DNA of 64,000 nucleotides from an uncultured Lachnospiraceae bacterium (GTDB lineage Bacteria; Bacillota; Clostridia; Lachnospirales; Lachnospiraceae). A program made the translations under genes and the position numbers. The stretch spans positions 47,703-111,702 of the forward strand of contig CAMRSM010000011.1 of assembly GCA_947053345.1 (NCBI GenBank). Direction: 5' to 3'. Shown here in pieces: positions 35,089 to 43,841 of the stretch. The notes below the pieces were generated by a model. The model made no database searches, was not told where the DNA came from, and worked only from the letters and a program-made list of their open reading frames with translations. Each line of letters starts with the position of its first letter. The stretch's first letter is position 1.

Positions 35089-35541
35089 ATGGATTTGGAA
35101 GAGTTATTGAATGATACCCTTGAGGAATTTCTTTTAGAATGTGTCAGCGATAAAATAGAAGAAGTTTCAGAGTTGCCCAAAATGTTAAAAGATATAAATT
35201 ATCTGTATAACAAACAGGAGTTGACTGCTAAAACAACAAAGTGTGAAGTGTTAGGAATTGATGATGCTTTTGTCGATGATTATTTTGTATCAGGGAATGA
35301 AATCCATATTCAATATGAGTTAACGTTTATTTTGCAAACTTTTATTGATTCCGAGTTTATTTGGAGAGTTCAGGGTTGTGCCCGGTTTGAACTGTCAATT
35401 CCCGATACTGCCTCGGCGGACTGGTCTGTTTTTGATGTACAGGATGACAATTTTTTTGGGCATTATGAAAAATACAAAGGATTGGTACACTTTCAAAATG
35501 TAGTTTATCAGGAAATAGAATGTGATACAATCAATTTATAA
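35089..35541 (+). CDS. Low-GC hypothetical protein
   Basis: A 150-residue acidic cytoplasmic protein that I do not recognise. The start follows GGAGGAAG. Its codons are clearly richer in A/T than those of the flanking genes (many AAA, GAA, TTT and ATA), which suggests recent acquisition. Beta-strand-rich segments such as IHIQYELTFILQTF and the small acidic character resemble orphan immunity proteins, but that is only a possibility. Confidence 0.65.
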   Translation: MDLEELLNDTLEEFLLECVSDKIEEVSELPKMLKDINYLYNKQELTAKTTKCEVLGIDDAFVDDYFVSGNEIHIQYELTFILQTFIDSEFIWRVQGCARFELSIPDTASADWSVFDVQDDNFFGHYEKYKGLVHFQNVVYQEIECDTINL

Positions 35542-35566
35542 GTTCCTGTTTGGCGTGGCAAGACTG

Positions 35567-35592
35567 CAGCCGGGCTTTTCAAGGTCCGGCTG
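35567..35592. repeat. Hairpin between convergent genes
   Basis: CAGCCGGGC (35567-35575) pairs with GTCCGGCTG (35584-35592) with one G-T. It may end transcription from either side, although T-runs are weak. Confidence 0.4.
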
Positions 35593-35652
35593 TTGATGCA
35601 AAAGTGATTGAGGGCATTTGCGATGATTTGATCCTTTTCTTCCGCTGGATTT

Positions 35653-35883
35653 CTACAGCTGCGCCGCTGCGGCGGCATCGGTCTCGTCCAATTTTAGCTG
35701 GCGCATAAGGTATTTGTATCGCTGCAGGACAGCATTGACCTCATAGATTGAACTGTCAATCAGATCAGGGTCGGTCACATTCTCAAAATTGGAGTAAGCG
35801 GTCTCAAGCTCAATCTTGGTTTTTGCCAGTTCAAGGAGCAGGGGATCGTTCTTTTCTGGTTTCTTTTTACGGAATATGGACAT
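35653..35883 (-). CDS. DUF2508 (YaaL-like) protein
   Basis: A 76-residue protein beginning MSIFRKKKPEKND. Helical content and the pattern LAKTKIELETAYSNFENVTD, then IDSSIYEVNAVLQRY, match the YaaL/DUF2508 family of short Firmicutes proteins of unknown role. In B. subtilis yaaL lies next to recR; here it is alone. AAAGGAGA precedes its start on the minus strand. Confidence 0.75.
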   Translation of the reverse strand: MSIFRKKKPEKNDPLLLELAKTKIELETAYSNFENVTDPDLIDSSIYEVNAVLQRYKYLMRQLKLDETDAAAAAQL

Positions 35884-36120
35884 GGCTAATCTCCTTTTCT
35901 GGGTGGGATGGATTGTTCGCTTATTCTATCCTATTCAGAGTATTGGAATAAAATACCATGTTTATACCGTTTTTATAAAATCTTTATATCTGGGGCTTCA
36001 TCGCTTTGGGTAAATTAAAAGACTGGAGGCTTCAAGGAACGAACCATCATGTGGTGGACGGCGCGGTGTACAATATTCTTGCGCATCGCGAGGGATGGAG
36101 GTTGGCCGTCTGTCTGAGGA

Positions 36121-36348
36121 ATGTTCCGGCAGCAGCAGACAGCCGGAACGGCAGTCCCACAAGTATATCAGAATGACACCAAAGAAATGGAGCAATCTGG
36201 TGCGGTATCGGTGTTGGCGGAGGGCGGAACCGTACTTTCGCCGTTGAAGCCGCATCCAAAGCCGGATGACGGCGGCTGCGGCTCGCTCACGAAAGACCGT
36301 TACGGTTTTACCTGGATCATTACGTGTCCAAACAAAGCAAAACAATAG
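36121..36348 (+). pseudogene. C-terminal remnant of a VOC/PhnB-type protein
   Basis: The frame encodes VLAEGGTVLSPLKPHP and LTKDRYGFTWIITCPN, which fits the last strands of glyoxalase-fold PhnB-like proteins (GGxVxxPL, then TDxFGVxWxxxC). The N-terminal module is absent and no start signal is evident. The upstream stretch 35884-36120 shows nothing else I can name. Confidence 0.5.
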
Positions 36349-36358
36349 GGTCATACCG

Positions 36359-36410
36359 ACCTCCGGGGCAGATGGGACAAACCGCCGGAATCTGCTCCGG
36401 AGGTTCTTTT
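36359..36410 (+). terminator. Terminator upstream of the Tad locus
   Basis: ACCTCCGGGGCAGA (36359-36372) pairs with TCTGCTCCGGAGGT (36391-36404), followed by TTCTTTT. It insulates the pilus operon. Confidence 0.8.
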
Positions 36411-36570
36411 ACGGACTGGGATGATACAAAAGTGATTCCGTAGAAAATGTATGTCGGTTTTTGTGTATTATTTCTCCATAATACTTTCAACTTATACGTA
36501 CAAGTTCCGGAATTATAGACAGAAAAGCGGGTGGTGCATTTTGCAGAATGCCGAAAAACGGCGGAAGGTA

Positions 36571-36599
36571 TTGACACGGCGGAGAATTTTGCATATGAT
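36571..36599 (+). promoter_or_regulatory. Sigma-A promoter of the Tad operon
   Basis: TTGACA (36571-36576), a 17-base spacer and TATGAT (36594-36599). It is 30 bases before the first gene of the locus, giving a very short leader. Confidence 0.8.
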
Positions 36600-36628
36600 G
36601 GCGCTACCGAGACGAAAGGGGTGATGCG

Positions 36629-37558
36629 ATGGGGAACATATTGGCAATACTGGACGAGGAGGGCGAGTATGTGTCAAGGCTGCTGCGCTATCTGAACAGC
36701 CGGGAGGAAAAAGGCATTGAGTTTGCGGCGTTTACAAGTGAGGAAAGTTTCCGGCAGTACAGCCAAAAACATGCCGTCAGCTTGCTTGTGTGTGAGGAAA
36801 CTTTGCATGCAGCCATGCAGGGGGAATCCGGGTGTCCGACTCTTTTGCTTTCTGCAGGGAGGAGGCTGCGGGAGGGAAATGGACCGCCAGTTATCTATAA
36901 GTATCAACCGGCACAGGAGATTTTTGACGCGATTGTCGGATATTACCGGGAGATGAAACCGTCGGTGAAGGCGGAGGGAACCGGAAATACAAAGATACTG
37001 ACAGTATGTTCGGCGGCAGGGGGGAGCGGGGTATCCACTCTCGCGTATACGTTGGCAAAAAGAAAAGCAAAGGGAGAAAAAGTCGCATTTCTCTCCCTGG
37101 ATCCGTTTTTTCAGGCGGAACGGGCAGAGTACGGGGGAAACGGTACTTTGACGGAAGCAATCTATTTTATCAGGCAAAATTCTGCAAAATTCAGCGAAAA
37201 AATAAAATTAAAGACGGTGGAGCGCATGGACTGTCTCTATGGGGTAGCACATTGGGAGGATCTTTGTGAGATCGGAAGAAAAGAGATGGGGGTGCTCTTG
37301 GGGCAGCTGGCGCACAAAGGGTGTTATCAGCTTGTTGTGGTTGACGCGGGCGCGTTTACGGCGGCATCGGCAGGCTGTATGGAGATATCCGATGTTGTTG
37401 TCCTTATATCAGGGGAGGGAAAAAAGTCAGCAGAAAAAGAACAGGAATTCATGAGACAGGCAAAATGCGCGGACGCATCTTTTGCGGATCGTCTCTTGTG
37501 TGTTTCCCGCCAACCGGCGGAAAAGATGGTGGAGGAGGTATTGCAAAAGCTTGGGTGA
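36629..37558 (+). CDS. TadZ/CpaE-like pilus localisation protein
   Basis: A 309-residue protein. The N-terminal ~110 residues look like a degenerate receiver domain. The rest is a ParA/MinD-like P-loop domain with the loop AAGGSGVSTLAYTLAKRK, in which the usual Lys before Ser/Thr is replaced by Val (GSGVST), so ATP hydrolysis is doubtful. In Tad systems this protein positions the secretion ATPase at the membrane. GTGATGCG precedes the ATG, with AAAGGGG as ribosome binding site. First gene of the locus. Confidence 0.8.
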   Translation: MGNILAILDEEGEYVSRLLRYLNSREEKGIEFAAFTSEESFRQYSQKHAVSLLVCEETLHAAMQGESGCPTLLLSAGRRLREGNGPPVIYKYQPAQEIFDAIVGYYREMKPSVKAEGTGNTKILTVCSAAGGSGVSTLAYTLAKRKAKGEKVAFLSLDPFFQAERAEYGGNGTLTEAIYFIRQNSAKFSEKIKLKTVERMDCLYGVAHWEDLCEIGRKEMGVLLGQLAHKGCYQLVVVDAGAFTAASAGCMEISDVVVLISGEGKKSAEKEQEFMRQAKCADASFADRLLCVSRQPAEKMVEEVLQKLG

Positions 37559-37574
37559 GAAGAGGGAAGACGGG

Positions 37575-38759
37575 TTGGATGCGGCGATGCGCAGGCAGGA
37601 GCTGTGCGAATATGTCATGCAGGCGGTAGATCTGTCCCATGACATGACGGACGAGGAGCTTTACGACCTGATCGACGAGAGCATCTGTGCCAGAATGAAG
37701 GAGGAATATTTGAGCATCTCCGAAAAGCTGCGGCTGCGCAAAGATATCTTTAATTCGATCCGCAGGCTGGATGTATTGCAGGAACTGGTGGAAGATGAAA
37801 GTATTTCCGAAATCATGGTGAACGGGGAGAACCAGATTTTTATCGAGCAGAACGGGCGGGTACAGCACTGGGGGCGCTGTTTTTCGTCGAGACAAAAACT
37901 TGAGGAGGTGGTGCAGCAGATTGTGTCCGGGGCGAACCGTATCATTAACGAGGCATGTCCGATTGTGGATGCGAGGCTTCCGGACGGCTCGCGTGTCAAT
38001 ATTGTGTTGCCGCCGGTTGCGCTGGAAGGACCGATCGTCACCATCCGGAAGTTCCCGGAGGAAGCGCTGGACATGGAAAAGTTGGTGGAGTTAAATTCGT
38101 TGACGGGGGAGGCGGCAGATTTTTTAAGGAAGCTTGTTGTTGCGGGGTACAATATTTTTATTTCTGGCGGGACAGGCTCGGGGAAAACCACCTTTTTAAA
38201 TGCGCTTTCCAATGATATCCCAAAGGACGAGCGGATCATCACCATCGAGGATTCGGCGGAACTTCAGATCCGCAGTATCCCAAACCTCGTGCGGCTTGAG
38301 GTGCGCAACGCCAATGCGGAAGGGAAAAATGAGATCAGCATCCGCGACCTGATAAAATCCTCCCTGCGCATGCGCCCGGACCGGATCATTGTCGGGGAGG
38401 TGCGGGACGCGGCTGCGATCGATATGCTGCAAGCGCTGAATACGGGACATAACGGGATGAGCACAGGGCATTCCAATTCGCCGGCAGATATGCTTTCGCG
38501 GCTTGAGACGATGGTGCTGCTCGGAACGGATATTCCACTGCTCGCGGTGCGCAAGCAAATTGCATCGGCGATTGATATCATTGTCCATCTGGGGCGGCTG
38601 CGCGACAAATCAAGGCATGTGCTTGATATCTCGGAAGTGCTTGACTGTGTGGATGGGGAGATCGAGCTGAACCGGATTTTTGAGTTTGTGGAGGAGGGGG
38701 AGACACCGGAAGGCAAGATTGCGGGCAGGCTGCAGGGCTCGGCAGAAAGTTTGATCTGA
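37575..38759 (+). CDS. cpaF: Tad secretion ATPase CpaF/TadA
   Basis: About 394 residues. A hexameric type II/IV secretion ATPase that powers pilus assembly. It shows Walker A SGGTGSGKTT, an Asp box (IITIEDSAELQI), Walker B region (DRIIVGEVRD) and the His box (GHNGMSTGHSN). The exact start is uncertain: TTG 37575 after GAGGGAAGA is chosen, TTG 37551 overlapping the previous stop or ATG 37587 are alternatives. The N-terminal three-helix region (LDLSHDMTDEELYDLID-like) agrees with the family. Confidence 0.92.
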   Translation: MDAAMRRQELCEYVMQAVDLSHDMTDEELYDLIDESICARMKEEYLSISEKLRLRKDIFNSIRRLDVLQELVEDESISEIMVNGENQIFIEQNGRVQHWGRCFSSRQKLEEVVQQIVSGANRIINEACPIVDARLPDGSRVNIVLPPVALEGPIVTIRKFPEEALDMEKLVELNSLTGEAADFLRKLVVAGYNIFISGGTGSGKTTFLNALSNDIPKDERIITIEDSAELQIRSIPNLVRLEVRNANAEGKNEISIRDLIKSSLRMRPDRIIVGEVRDAAAIDMLQALNTGHNGMSTGHSNSPADMLSRLETMVLLGTDIPLLAVRKQIASAIDIIVHLGRLRDKSRHVLDISEVLDCVDGEIELNRIFEFVEEGETPEGKIAGRLQGSAESLI

Positions 38760-38865
38760 AGGCAGAAGCTAAAGCATGCCGGGCTGGCGGTGTAGGTGTG
38801 GTTTGTAGGGGGACAGGTTATGGAAGCCGGGTACCGGAAGTAAGGATGCCTGTCTGTGTGAAAAG

Positions 38866-39609
38866 TTGGAAGGTGGTTTTATTTCAAGAAGGGTTTGTTG
38901 GAAGAGGGAAATTGGATATTTGGCGGGATTTTTGGCAGGTTGTCTGGGGGCGGGGGAATTGCTTTACCGGAACATGGCGGTAGGACTTGTATTTTTACCA
39001 ATATTTCCTTTCCTGAGAAAACGGTGGGAGGGACAGCGCCGGCAGGAAGAAGCGGGGGAGCATGCCATACAGTTTAAGGATGCGCTGATCAGTATCAAAT
39101 CGTCGCTTGAGGCGGGATACTCGATGGAGAATGCCATATTGGCGGCCGGGGATGACTTGGCGTGCATCTACCCTGATGAATGTTTCATCCGCGTGGAGCT
39201 TGAGCGGATCATGAGGAGCATTGCCAATTCAGTGCCGGTAGAGGAGGCATTTCACAATTTCGCCGTGCGGAGCGGGCTTGAGGATGTGCAGAGTTTTGCG
39301 GAAATTTACCGGACGGCGAGAAAAAGCGGCGGGGATCTGCTGCGTGTTATCCAGTCCTCGGTGGCCGTCATTACGGACAAGACAGAATTAAAGAGGGAGA
39401 TCCGCACGATCCTGACGGCGAAGCGGATGGAATGCCGCATTATGAGAATGATCCCGCCGGGGATGATCGCATATTTCCGGCTGTTCTCGCCGGGTTATCT
39501 TGATATCCTCTATGAAGGTATGCCGGGGCAGGTATTGATGACCGTACTGCTTTTTGTGTATCTGGCATTGATCTGGCTGATGGAGTATATTACGGGGGTT
39601 GAAATCTGA
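38866..39609 (+). CDS. Tad inner-membrane platform protein TadB
   Basis: About 247 residues of the type II secretion F-domain family. It has N-terminal membrane segments, the cytoplasmic core DALISIKSSLEAGYSMENAI and ARKSGGDLLRVIQSS, and C-terminal membrane segments. It forms the platform that works with CpaF. The start is uncertain (TTG at 38866; no strong ribosome binding site), and the upstream 107-base stretch has no separate gene. Its stop overlaps the TadC start (TGATG). Confidence 0.8.
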   Translation: MEGGFISRRVCWKREIGYLAGFLAGCLGAGELLYRNMAVGLVFLPIFPFLRKRWEGQRRQEEAGEHAIQFKDALISIKSSLEAGYSMENAILAAGDDLACIYPDECFIRVELERIMRSIANSVPVEEAFHNFAVRSGLEDVQSFAEIYRTARKSGGDLLRVIQSSVAVITDKTELKREIRTILTAKRMECRIMRMIPPGMIAYFRLFSPGYLDILYEGMPGQVLMTVLLFVYLALIWLMEYITGVEI

Positions 39610-40907
39610 TGAGTTGGCATTTGGGAGACGGCGGTCTGAACCGCGAAGTCGGGGAACTGCTGGAGAAGGTTTACCCGCTTCAAAATCCGGAAAACTGCCG
39701 GAAAAAATTCGTGAAAAGGCGCAGGAGAAATATGCTGTTTGCCGCTGTGGTGTTCCTGCTTCTGGCTGCGGCTTTTTGGGTGGGGGCGGATGACGGGCGG
39801 GCAGGGATCATGGAAGGAAAGATTGAGCGGCCGGAATCCGGAATCCGCCAGGTCGATCTTGTGGCAAGTTGCGGCGGGTATGAAAAGAAGATAAGATGGG
39901 AGCTTTCGGCGCGGAGGCGTTCTTTGCGGGAGGCGGTGGAATTGCTCATGCATGTCGGGGAACTGCTGCCGGAACGCATACGGGGAAGAAATGAATCCTT
40001 AGGCAGGGTGACCGAAAACCTGACCCTCGTGGAGGCATTGCCGGAGTATAATATTGACATCTCTTGGAAGAGTTCGGACAGGGAGGTGTTGGGTGGGGAC
40101 GGGAGTGTGCATAACAAAGAGTTGACCGCAAAACGGACGGTCGTCCTGACCGCAAGGCTATGTTACGGGGAATTTGCGGAGGAATTTCAGTATGGGATTA
40201 CCGTCCTCCCATATCCGTATACCGAGGAGGAACTTTTGGAAAAACGGCTGTACGAAGAGCTTCGTTCGTGTGAAGAGAAGACGGAGGGGGAAGATTTTCT
40301 GCTGCTTCCTGAGACAGTGGCGGGGGAAGAGATCATCTGGAGCAGAGAGAAGCAGAATATGACCGGTATTTTACTGCTTCTGGGTGTGGCGGCGGTTTTA
40401 GTGGCCTACCAGCGGGAAGCATCCGTGCTACGAAAAAAGAAAAAGGAAAGGGAGGAGGAGCTTTTCGTTGACTACCCGGAATTTTTGAGCCGTTTTATTT
40501 TGCTGCTTGGCGCAGGGATGACGGTGCGGGGCGCGTGGGAGCGCATGCTTTCGGATTATAAAAAATCTGCCCGGAGACGTTATGTGTATGAGGAAATGCA
40601 GCGCACAATGGCGCAGCTTGAAGTGGGGATGCCGGAACTGCGGGCGTATGAGCAGTTTGGAAGCCGCTGTGCGTTGTTGTCCTACCTTCGCTTTGCGACA
40701 ATCTTGACACAAAATTTAAAGAAGGGTTCATCCGGGATTGCACAGTTGCTGCGCATGGAGGCGCAGGAGGCATTTTCGGAGCGGAAAAACCAGGCGAGAA
40801 GGAAAGGGGAGGAAGCGGGGACGAAACTGCTTCTGCCGATGGGAGGAATGTTGATAATCGTGTTTGTGTTGATTCTTGTCCCTGCGTTCGCGAGTTTTTC
40901 GCTCTGA
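39609..40907 (+). CDS. TadC-like platform protein with an inserted Ig-like domain
   Basis: 432 residues, long for a TadC. A first membrane segment (~residues 40-56) is followed by ~180 extracellular residues, a second segment (ILLLLGVAAVLVAY, ~255-268), and the type II secretion F-domain (DYPEFLSRFILLLGAGMTV, then SGIAQLLRMEAQEAFSE) with a last membrane segment. The inserted region reads ISWKSSDREVLGGDGSV, then KRTVVLTARLCYGEFAEEF, which matches the atrophied bacterial Ig-like (aBig) domain pattern. The platform protein may therefore touch the pilus or wall outside the membrane. Coupled to tadB by start/stop overlap. Confidence 0.8.
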   Translation: MSWHLGDGGLNREVGELLEKVYPLQNPENCRKKFVKRRRRNMLFAAVVFLLLAAAFWVGADDGRAGIMEGKIERPESGIRQVDLVASCGGYEKKIRWELSARRRSLREAVELLMHVGELLPERIRGRNESLGRVTENLTLVEALPEYNIDISWKSSDREVLGGDGSVHNKELTAKRTVVLTARLCYGEFAEEFQYGITVLPYPYTEEELLEKRLYEELRSCEEKTEGEDFLLLPETVAGEEIIWSREKQNMTGILLLLGVAAVLVAYQREASVLRKKKKEREEELFVDYPEFLSRFILLLGAGMTVRGAWERMLSDYKKSARRRYVYEEMQRTMAQLEVGMPELRAYEQFGSRCALLSYLRFATILTQNLKKGSSGIAQLLRMEAQEAFSERKNQARRKGEEAGTKLLLPMGGMLIIVFVLILVPAFASFSL

Positions 40908-41154
40908 GGGAAGAATTGCATGCACGCGGTCAGTAAGGTTTTCCTTGTGGCAGCTTTTGGCCATGAGCTGGGGGATGGAACGGGAGGGACATTCATGAAC
41001 GCTTGTGGGGTCTGAACCGGTAGAAAGAAGAGCATGGATGAAGGTTTGGCTTTGTTTTCGGCAGGGCAGATATTCTGGCGGATTTTGAAAGGGACAGGAC
41101 AGGGTGCGGCAAAAAATTCAGGCAGAATAAATAGAAGTTGAAATGATGGGCGGT

Positions 41155-41216
41155 AAGTTTGTGTCCGTGCGGCATCCACAAACTTGATATGCACGTAAGC
41201 CGTACAGAAACGGAGG
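41155..41216 (+). promoter_or_regulatory. H-type pseudoknot in front of a ribosome binding site, copy B
   Basis: Stem 1 pairs AAGTTTGTG (41155-41163) with CACAAACTT (41177-41185), nine perfect pairs. Its 13-nt loop carries TCCGTGCGGC (41164-41173), which pairs with GCCGTACAGA (41199-41208) at nine of ten positions, including one G-T. Three bases later comes GGAGG (41212-41216) of the Flp-like gene. Compared with copy A at 4083-4147, stem pairs GG/CC became AA/TT and a loop pair C-G became T-A, while GTG-TC and GCGGCA are kept. The rest of the gap 40908-41154 has no convincing gene or promoter. Confidence 0.7.
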
Positions 41217-41220
41217 AAAT

Positions 41221-41391
41221 GTGAAAAATATGAAATTGTCATCGGACAACAAAGGGATTGGTGTGGTGGAGATTATTTTGATCCTTGTTATTTTAATTGG
41301 TCTTGTACTACTGTTTCAGACACAAATCAAAGAGATTGTAAACAATGCGCTGGACTCGATCAGTAGCGGAGCAAAAGGAATCACATTGTAG
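41221..41391 (+). CDS. Flp-like pilin (short membrane peptide)
   Basis: A 56-residue peptide, too short for routine calling. KGIGVVEIILILVILIGLVL is a Flp/type IVb prepilin-like hydrophobic segment with Glu at the expected fifth position after a Gly, so cleavage by the prepilin peptidase at 44823-45239 would occur before the hydrophobic part. The C-terminal helix is short (IKEIVNNALDSISSG). The start is GTG 41221 four bases after GGAGG, or ATG 41230. Position between the platform genes and the DUF5702 gene fits the major pilin. The upstream pseudoknot suggests translational control. Confidence 0.7.
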   Translation: MKNMKLSSDNKGIGVVEIILILVILIGLVLLFQTQIKEIVNNALDSISSGAKGITL

Positions 41392-41403
41392 GGGGACTGT
41401 AAA

Positions 41404-43749
41404 GTGCGGGAAAGAAGGAGGGAAGACGGGGCAATAACGGTGTTTTTCAGTTTGGTGTTCCTGCTTGTGATTGTTATGATCCTCTGTATGGCGGAGAGTG
41501 CACGCCTCACGGCGTGCAGCCGCTGTGCGGACAGCATCCTGCGGCTTGCAACAAAATCCCTTCTTAGCGGCTATGATCTTCCGCTGTATGAGAATTACCA
41601 TGTTTTTGGGCGGAGCATCGGCTGCGGGGATGCGGCGAAGGAGGAGTTGGAAGGGGAGCTTTCATGGTATATGCAGCAAAACCTTTCAGGGAATTCATGG
41701 CTTGGAATGAAGCCGGGAATGGCAAAAGTCACGGCAATATCTAACTTAGAGCAGGAAGGCGGGGCTATGTTTTATGCGCAGGCAGTCCAGTATGAAAAAT
41801 ACCGTGAGACGGAAGAATTTGCGGATTGGCTGTTGCTTGCGGCGGCAGAAGCCGAGCGGGCGGAGCGGATGGGGGAATTGCTGCAGCGGACGCTGCAAGT
41901 GCAGGAGGATGCCGCGAGGGCGGAGGACACTCTGTCAGAACTTCTTGGCTGTCTGGATGGGTTTGTGGTCGAGGAGGGCAGCGTAGTGCGCAGCATCTTC
42001 GGAACGATCAAGACAAGGCAAAGCTTCGCCAAAAAATTGGTGCCCGGTGGTGCGGCGGAGTGGATCTTGCCGGGGAATGCCGATCTGTATGGAGCGCAGC
42101 GGGGGAATTATACGGATACCTTCCGGGCATATGGGCGGATTGAAAGCTATAGGCAGAGCATTGAAGGGATGGAAGAAAATCTTTTGGTGTTGTGGAAAAA
42201 ATATGAGAATCTGGAGCCGGAAGACATCAGCGGTCGGGAGATTATGGAAAAGGAATTGGATGAGATACAGCAGTCCTTAGATTCCTGCCGGAATTCGCTG
42301 CAGCGGGAGGTGTCAAATTTCTGGGCGGAGCTTGGCAGTACAAAGATACAGACTGAAAAAGCGTTGGAACTTCTTGCGCGTCTGGAAGAGGAAAAAGAGA
42401 CGGCGCGGGCAGTGCTTTCGGCACACCAAGGGGAACTCCGCCGCTACGAGGGGAAGGTTCCGGATACGGTGTATGAGGAATTGGTAAAACAAAATGAAGA
42501 GCTGCTCGCACGTTTTTCCGAAGAAAATGCGGTCGGGATTTTAGGGGATATCCGCGGGATGAGGGACACGCTGAGGCACAATGCAAAAATACTGGAAGCA
42601 GCAAAGGAGAGAGAACCGTCCGGAGTTTCCTATGGGCAAAACCCGGCGCTTGCGGCAACGGCCGTCGGGGAAGCACAGGCGCGGCTTACTGGATTGCGGC
42701 TGAGGGAACTGGTACTTGATTATGCTGCCGTCAGGATACCGGAAAAAGGCGGCTCTTACACAAAGTTGATCCGCCAGTTTTTTAAATACGGGATCCTGAT
42801 GCTGGTGGTGGATGAACCGGATGAGCTTTCGCGGGGTTGGATGGGCACAGAACCGCTGCCCTCCCGGCTTTATGCGGGGGAGACGGGCGGCAGCGCATTT
42901 TCCTTTAAGAAATTGTTTGAGGGAGGAGATAATGATGTTTTCTCGATTCAGTGTGGTGACATCGGAAGTTTTGTAAAAAAAGAGGCACAGGTATTGGCGG
43001 AGGAATTTTTGTATCTTTCTTATTTGAAGCGTCATTTTGCGGTATATACGGACGGGCTGCAGAGTGATCCATCCGAGCCGGGAGAAATGTTGGAAGGCCT
43101 GATTTATCAGTTGGAGTACATAATAGCCGGACAAGGCAGCGACGTTGGGAATCTGGCGGAGATTGCGGAAAAAATATTCCTGATCCGTTTTGCAATGAAT
43201 CTGGCAGTCATTTTTGCATCGGGTGATTGCAGGGCACAGATTAAGTCTGCGGCGGTGGCGGCAGTGGGGTTTACGGGGATTGGTGCGCTCATCGTATTGA
43301 CCGAGCTGTTGCTTGCGATGCTCTGGGCGGCGGAATGCGCGCTGACGGAAGCGGGAGGGCTGTTCATGGGAGGCGAGGTCGCATTTTTGCCGACGGCGGG
43401 TTCCCTGCCGGTTACGTTCCGTGAGTTGAGTGTGATTTCAAAAGAGCTTTGGCAGCACAAAGCGGAGAAATATACTGAGAAGGAAGCGGACGGCATTTTG
43501 ACAACCTACTGTGAATATCTCTATCTTTTTCTTGCCTTAAAAGACAGGGAACTGAGGACGATGAGGACGATGGATCTTGTACAACAAGTAATGCGCCTGA
43601 AATATAACGGTGATTTTTTGATGCAAAACTGTATCTGCGCGGTGGGGACAAAGACGGAGGTCGCGATACCGTATCTGTTTCTTCCGGCGGCAGGAATCCG
43701 CTTTGGGGAGGGGATAAAGCAGAGCAAAAAATATAGGATTTCCTACTGA
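41404..43749 (+). CDS. DUF5702 protein of the Tad locus
   Basis: A 781-residue protein with an N-terminal pilin-like membrane segment (DGAITVFFSLVFLLVIVMIL) followed by the family stretch CSRCADSILRLATKSLLSGYD. A long, mostly helical extracellular region has probable coiled coil at about 240-400. Near residues 580-640 hydrophobic segments suggest more membrane passes. DUF5702 genes are typical of clostridial Tad loci and are thought to take the place of TadG-like minor components; this is context, not proof. The GTG start lies 12 bases after the Flp-like gene, with GGGGA as ribosome binding site. Confidence 0.82.
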   Translation: MRERRREDGAITVFFSLVFLLVIVMILCMAESARLTACSRCADSILRLATKSLLSGYDLPLYENYHVFGRSIGCGDAAKEELEGELSWYMQQNLSGNSWLGMKPGMAKVTAISNLEQEGGAMFYAQAVQYEKYRETEEFADWLLLAAAEAERAERMGELLQRTLQVQEDAARAEDTLSELLGCLDGFVVEEGSVVRSIFGTIKTRQSFAKKLVPGGAAEWILPGNADLYGAQRGNYTDTFRAYGRIESYRQSIEGMEENLLVLWKKYENLEPEDISGREIMEKELDEIQQSLDSCRNSLQREVSNFWAELGSTKIQTEKALELLARLEEEKETARAVLSAHQGELRRYEGKVPDTVYEELVKQNEELLARFSEENAVGILGDIRGMRDTLRHNAKILEAAKEREPSGVSYGQNPALAATAVGEAQARLTGLRLRELVLDYAAVRIPEKGGSYTKLIRQFFKYGILMLVVDEPDELSRGWMGTEPLPSRLYAGETGGSAFSFKKLFEGGDNDVFSIQCGDIGSFVKKEAQVLAEEFLYLSYLKRHFAVYTDGLQSDPSEPGEMLEGLIYQLEYIIAGQGSDVGNLAEIAEKIFLIRFAMNLAVIFASGDCRAQIKSAAVAAVGFTGIGALIVLTELLLAMLWAAECALTEAGGLFMGGEVAFLPTAGSLPVTFRELSVISKELWQHKAEKYTEKEADGILTTYCEYLYLFLALKDRELRTMRTMDLVQQVMRLKYNGDFLMQNCICAVGTKTEVAIPYLFLPAAGIRFGEGIKQSKKYRISY

Positions 43750-43841
43750 CCTTTGGTCAGTGGTCTGTTCTTTTCCGGAAAAATATTTCTAGGCTAACCG
43801 TAAATAAAATAAATTTTAAATTCTCCCCGGAAGGCAGCCGG

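Noticed and set aside
41100..41220. c-di-GMP riboswitch upstream of the pilin gene
   Set aside because: A plausible idea for a pilus, but the conserved segments of the GEMM-I class are not present; the structure is a simple H-type pseudoknot.
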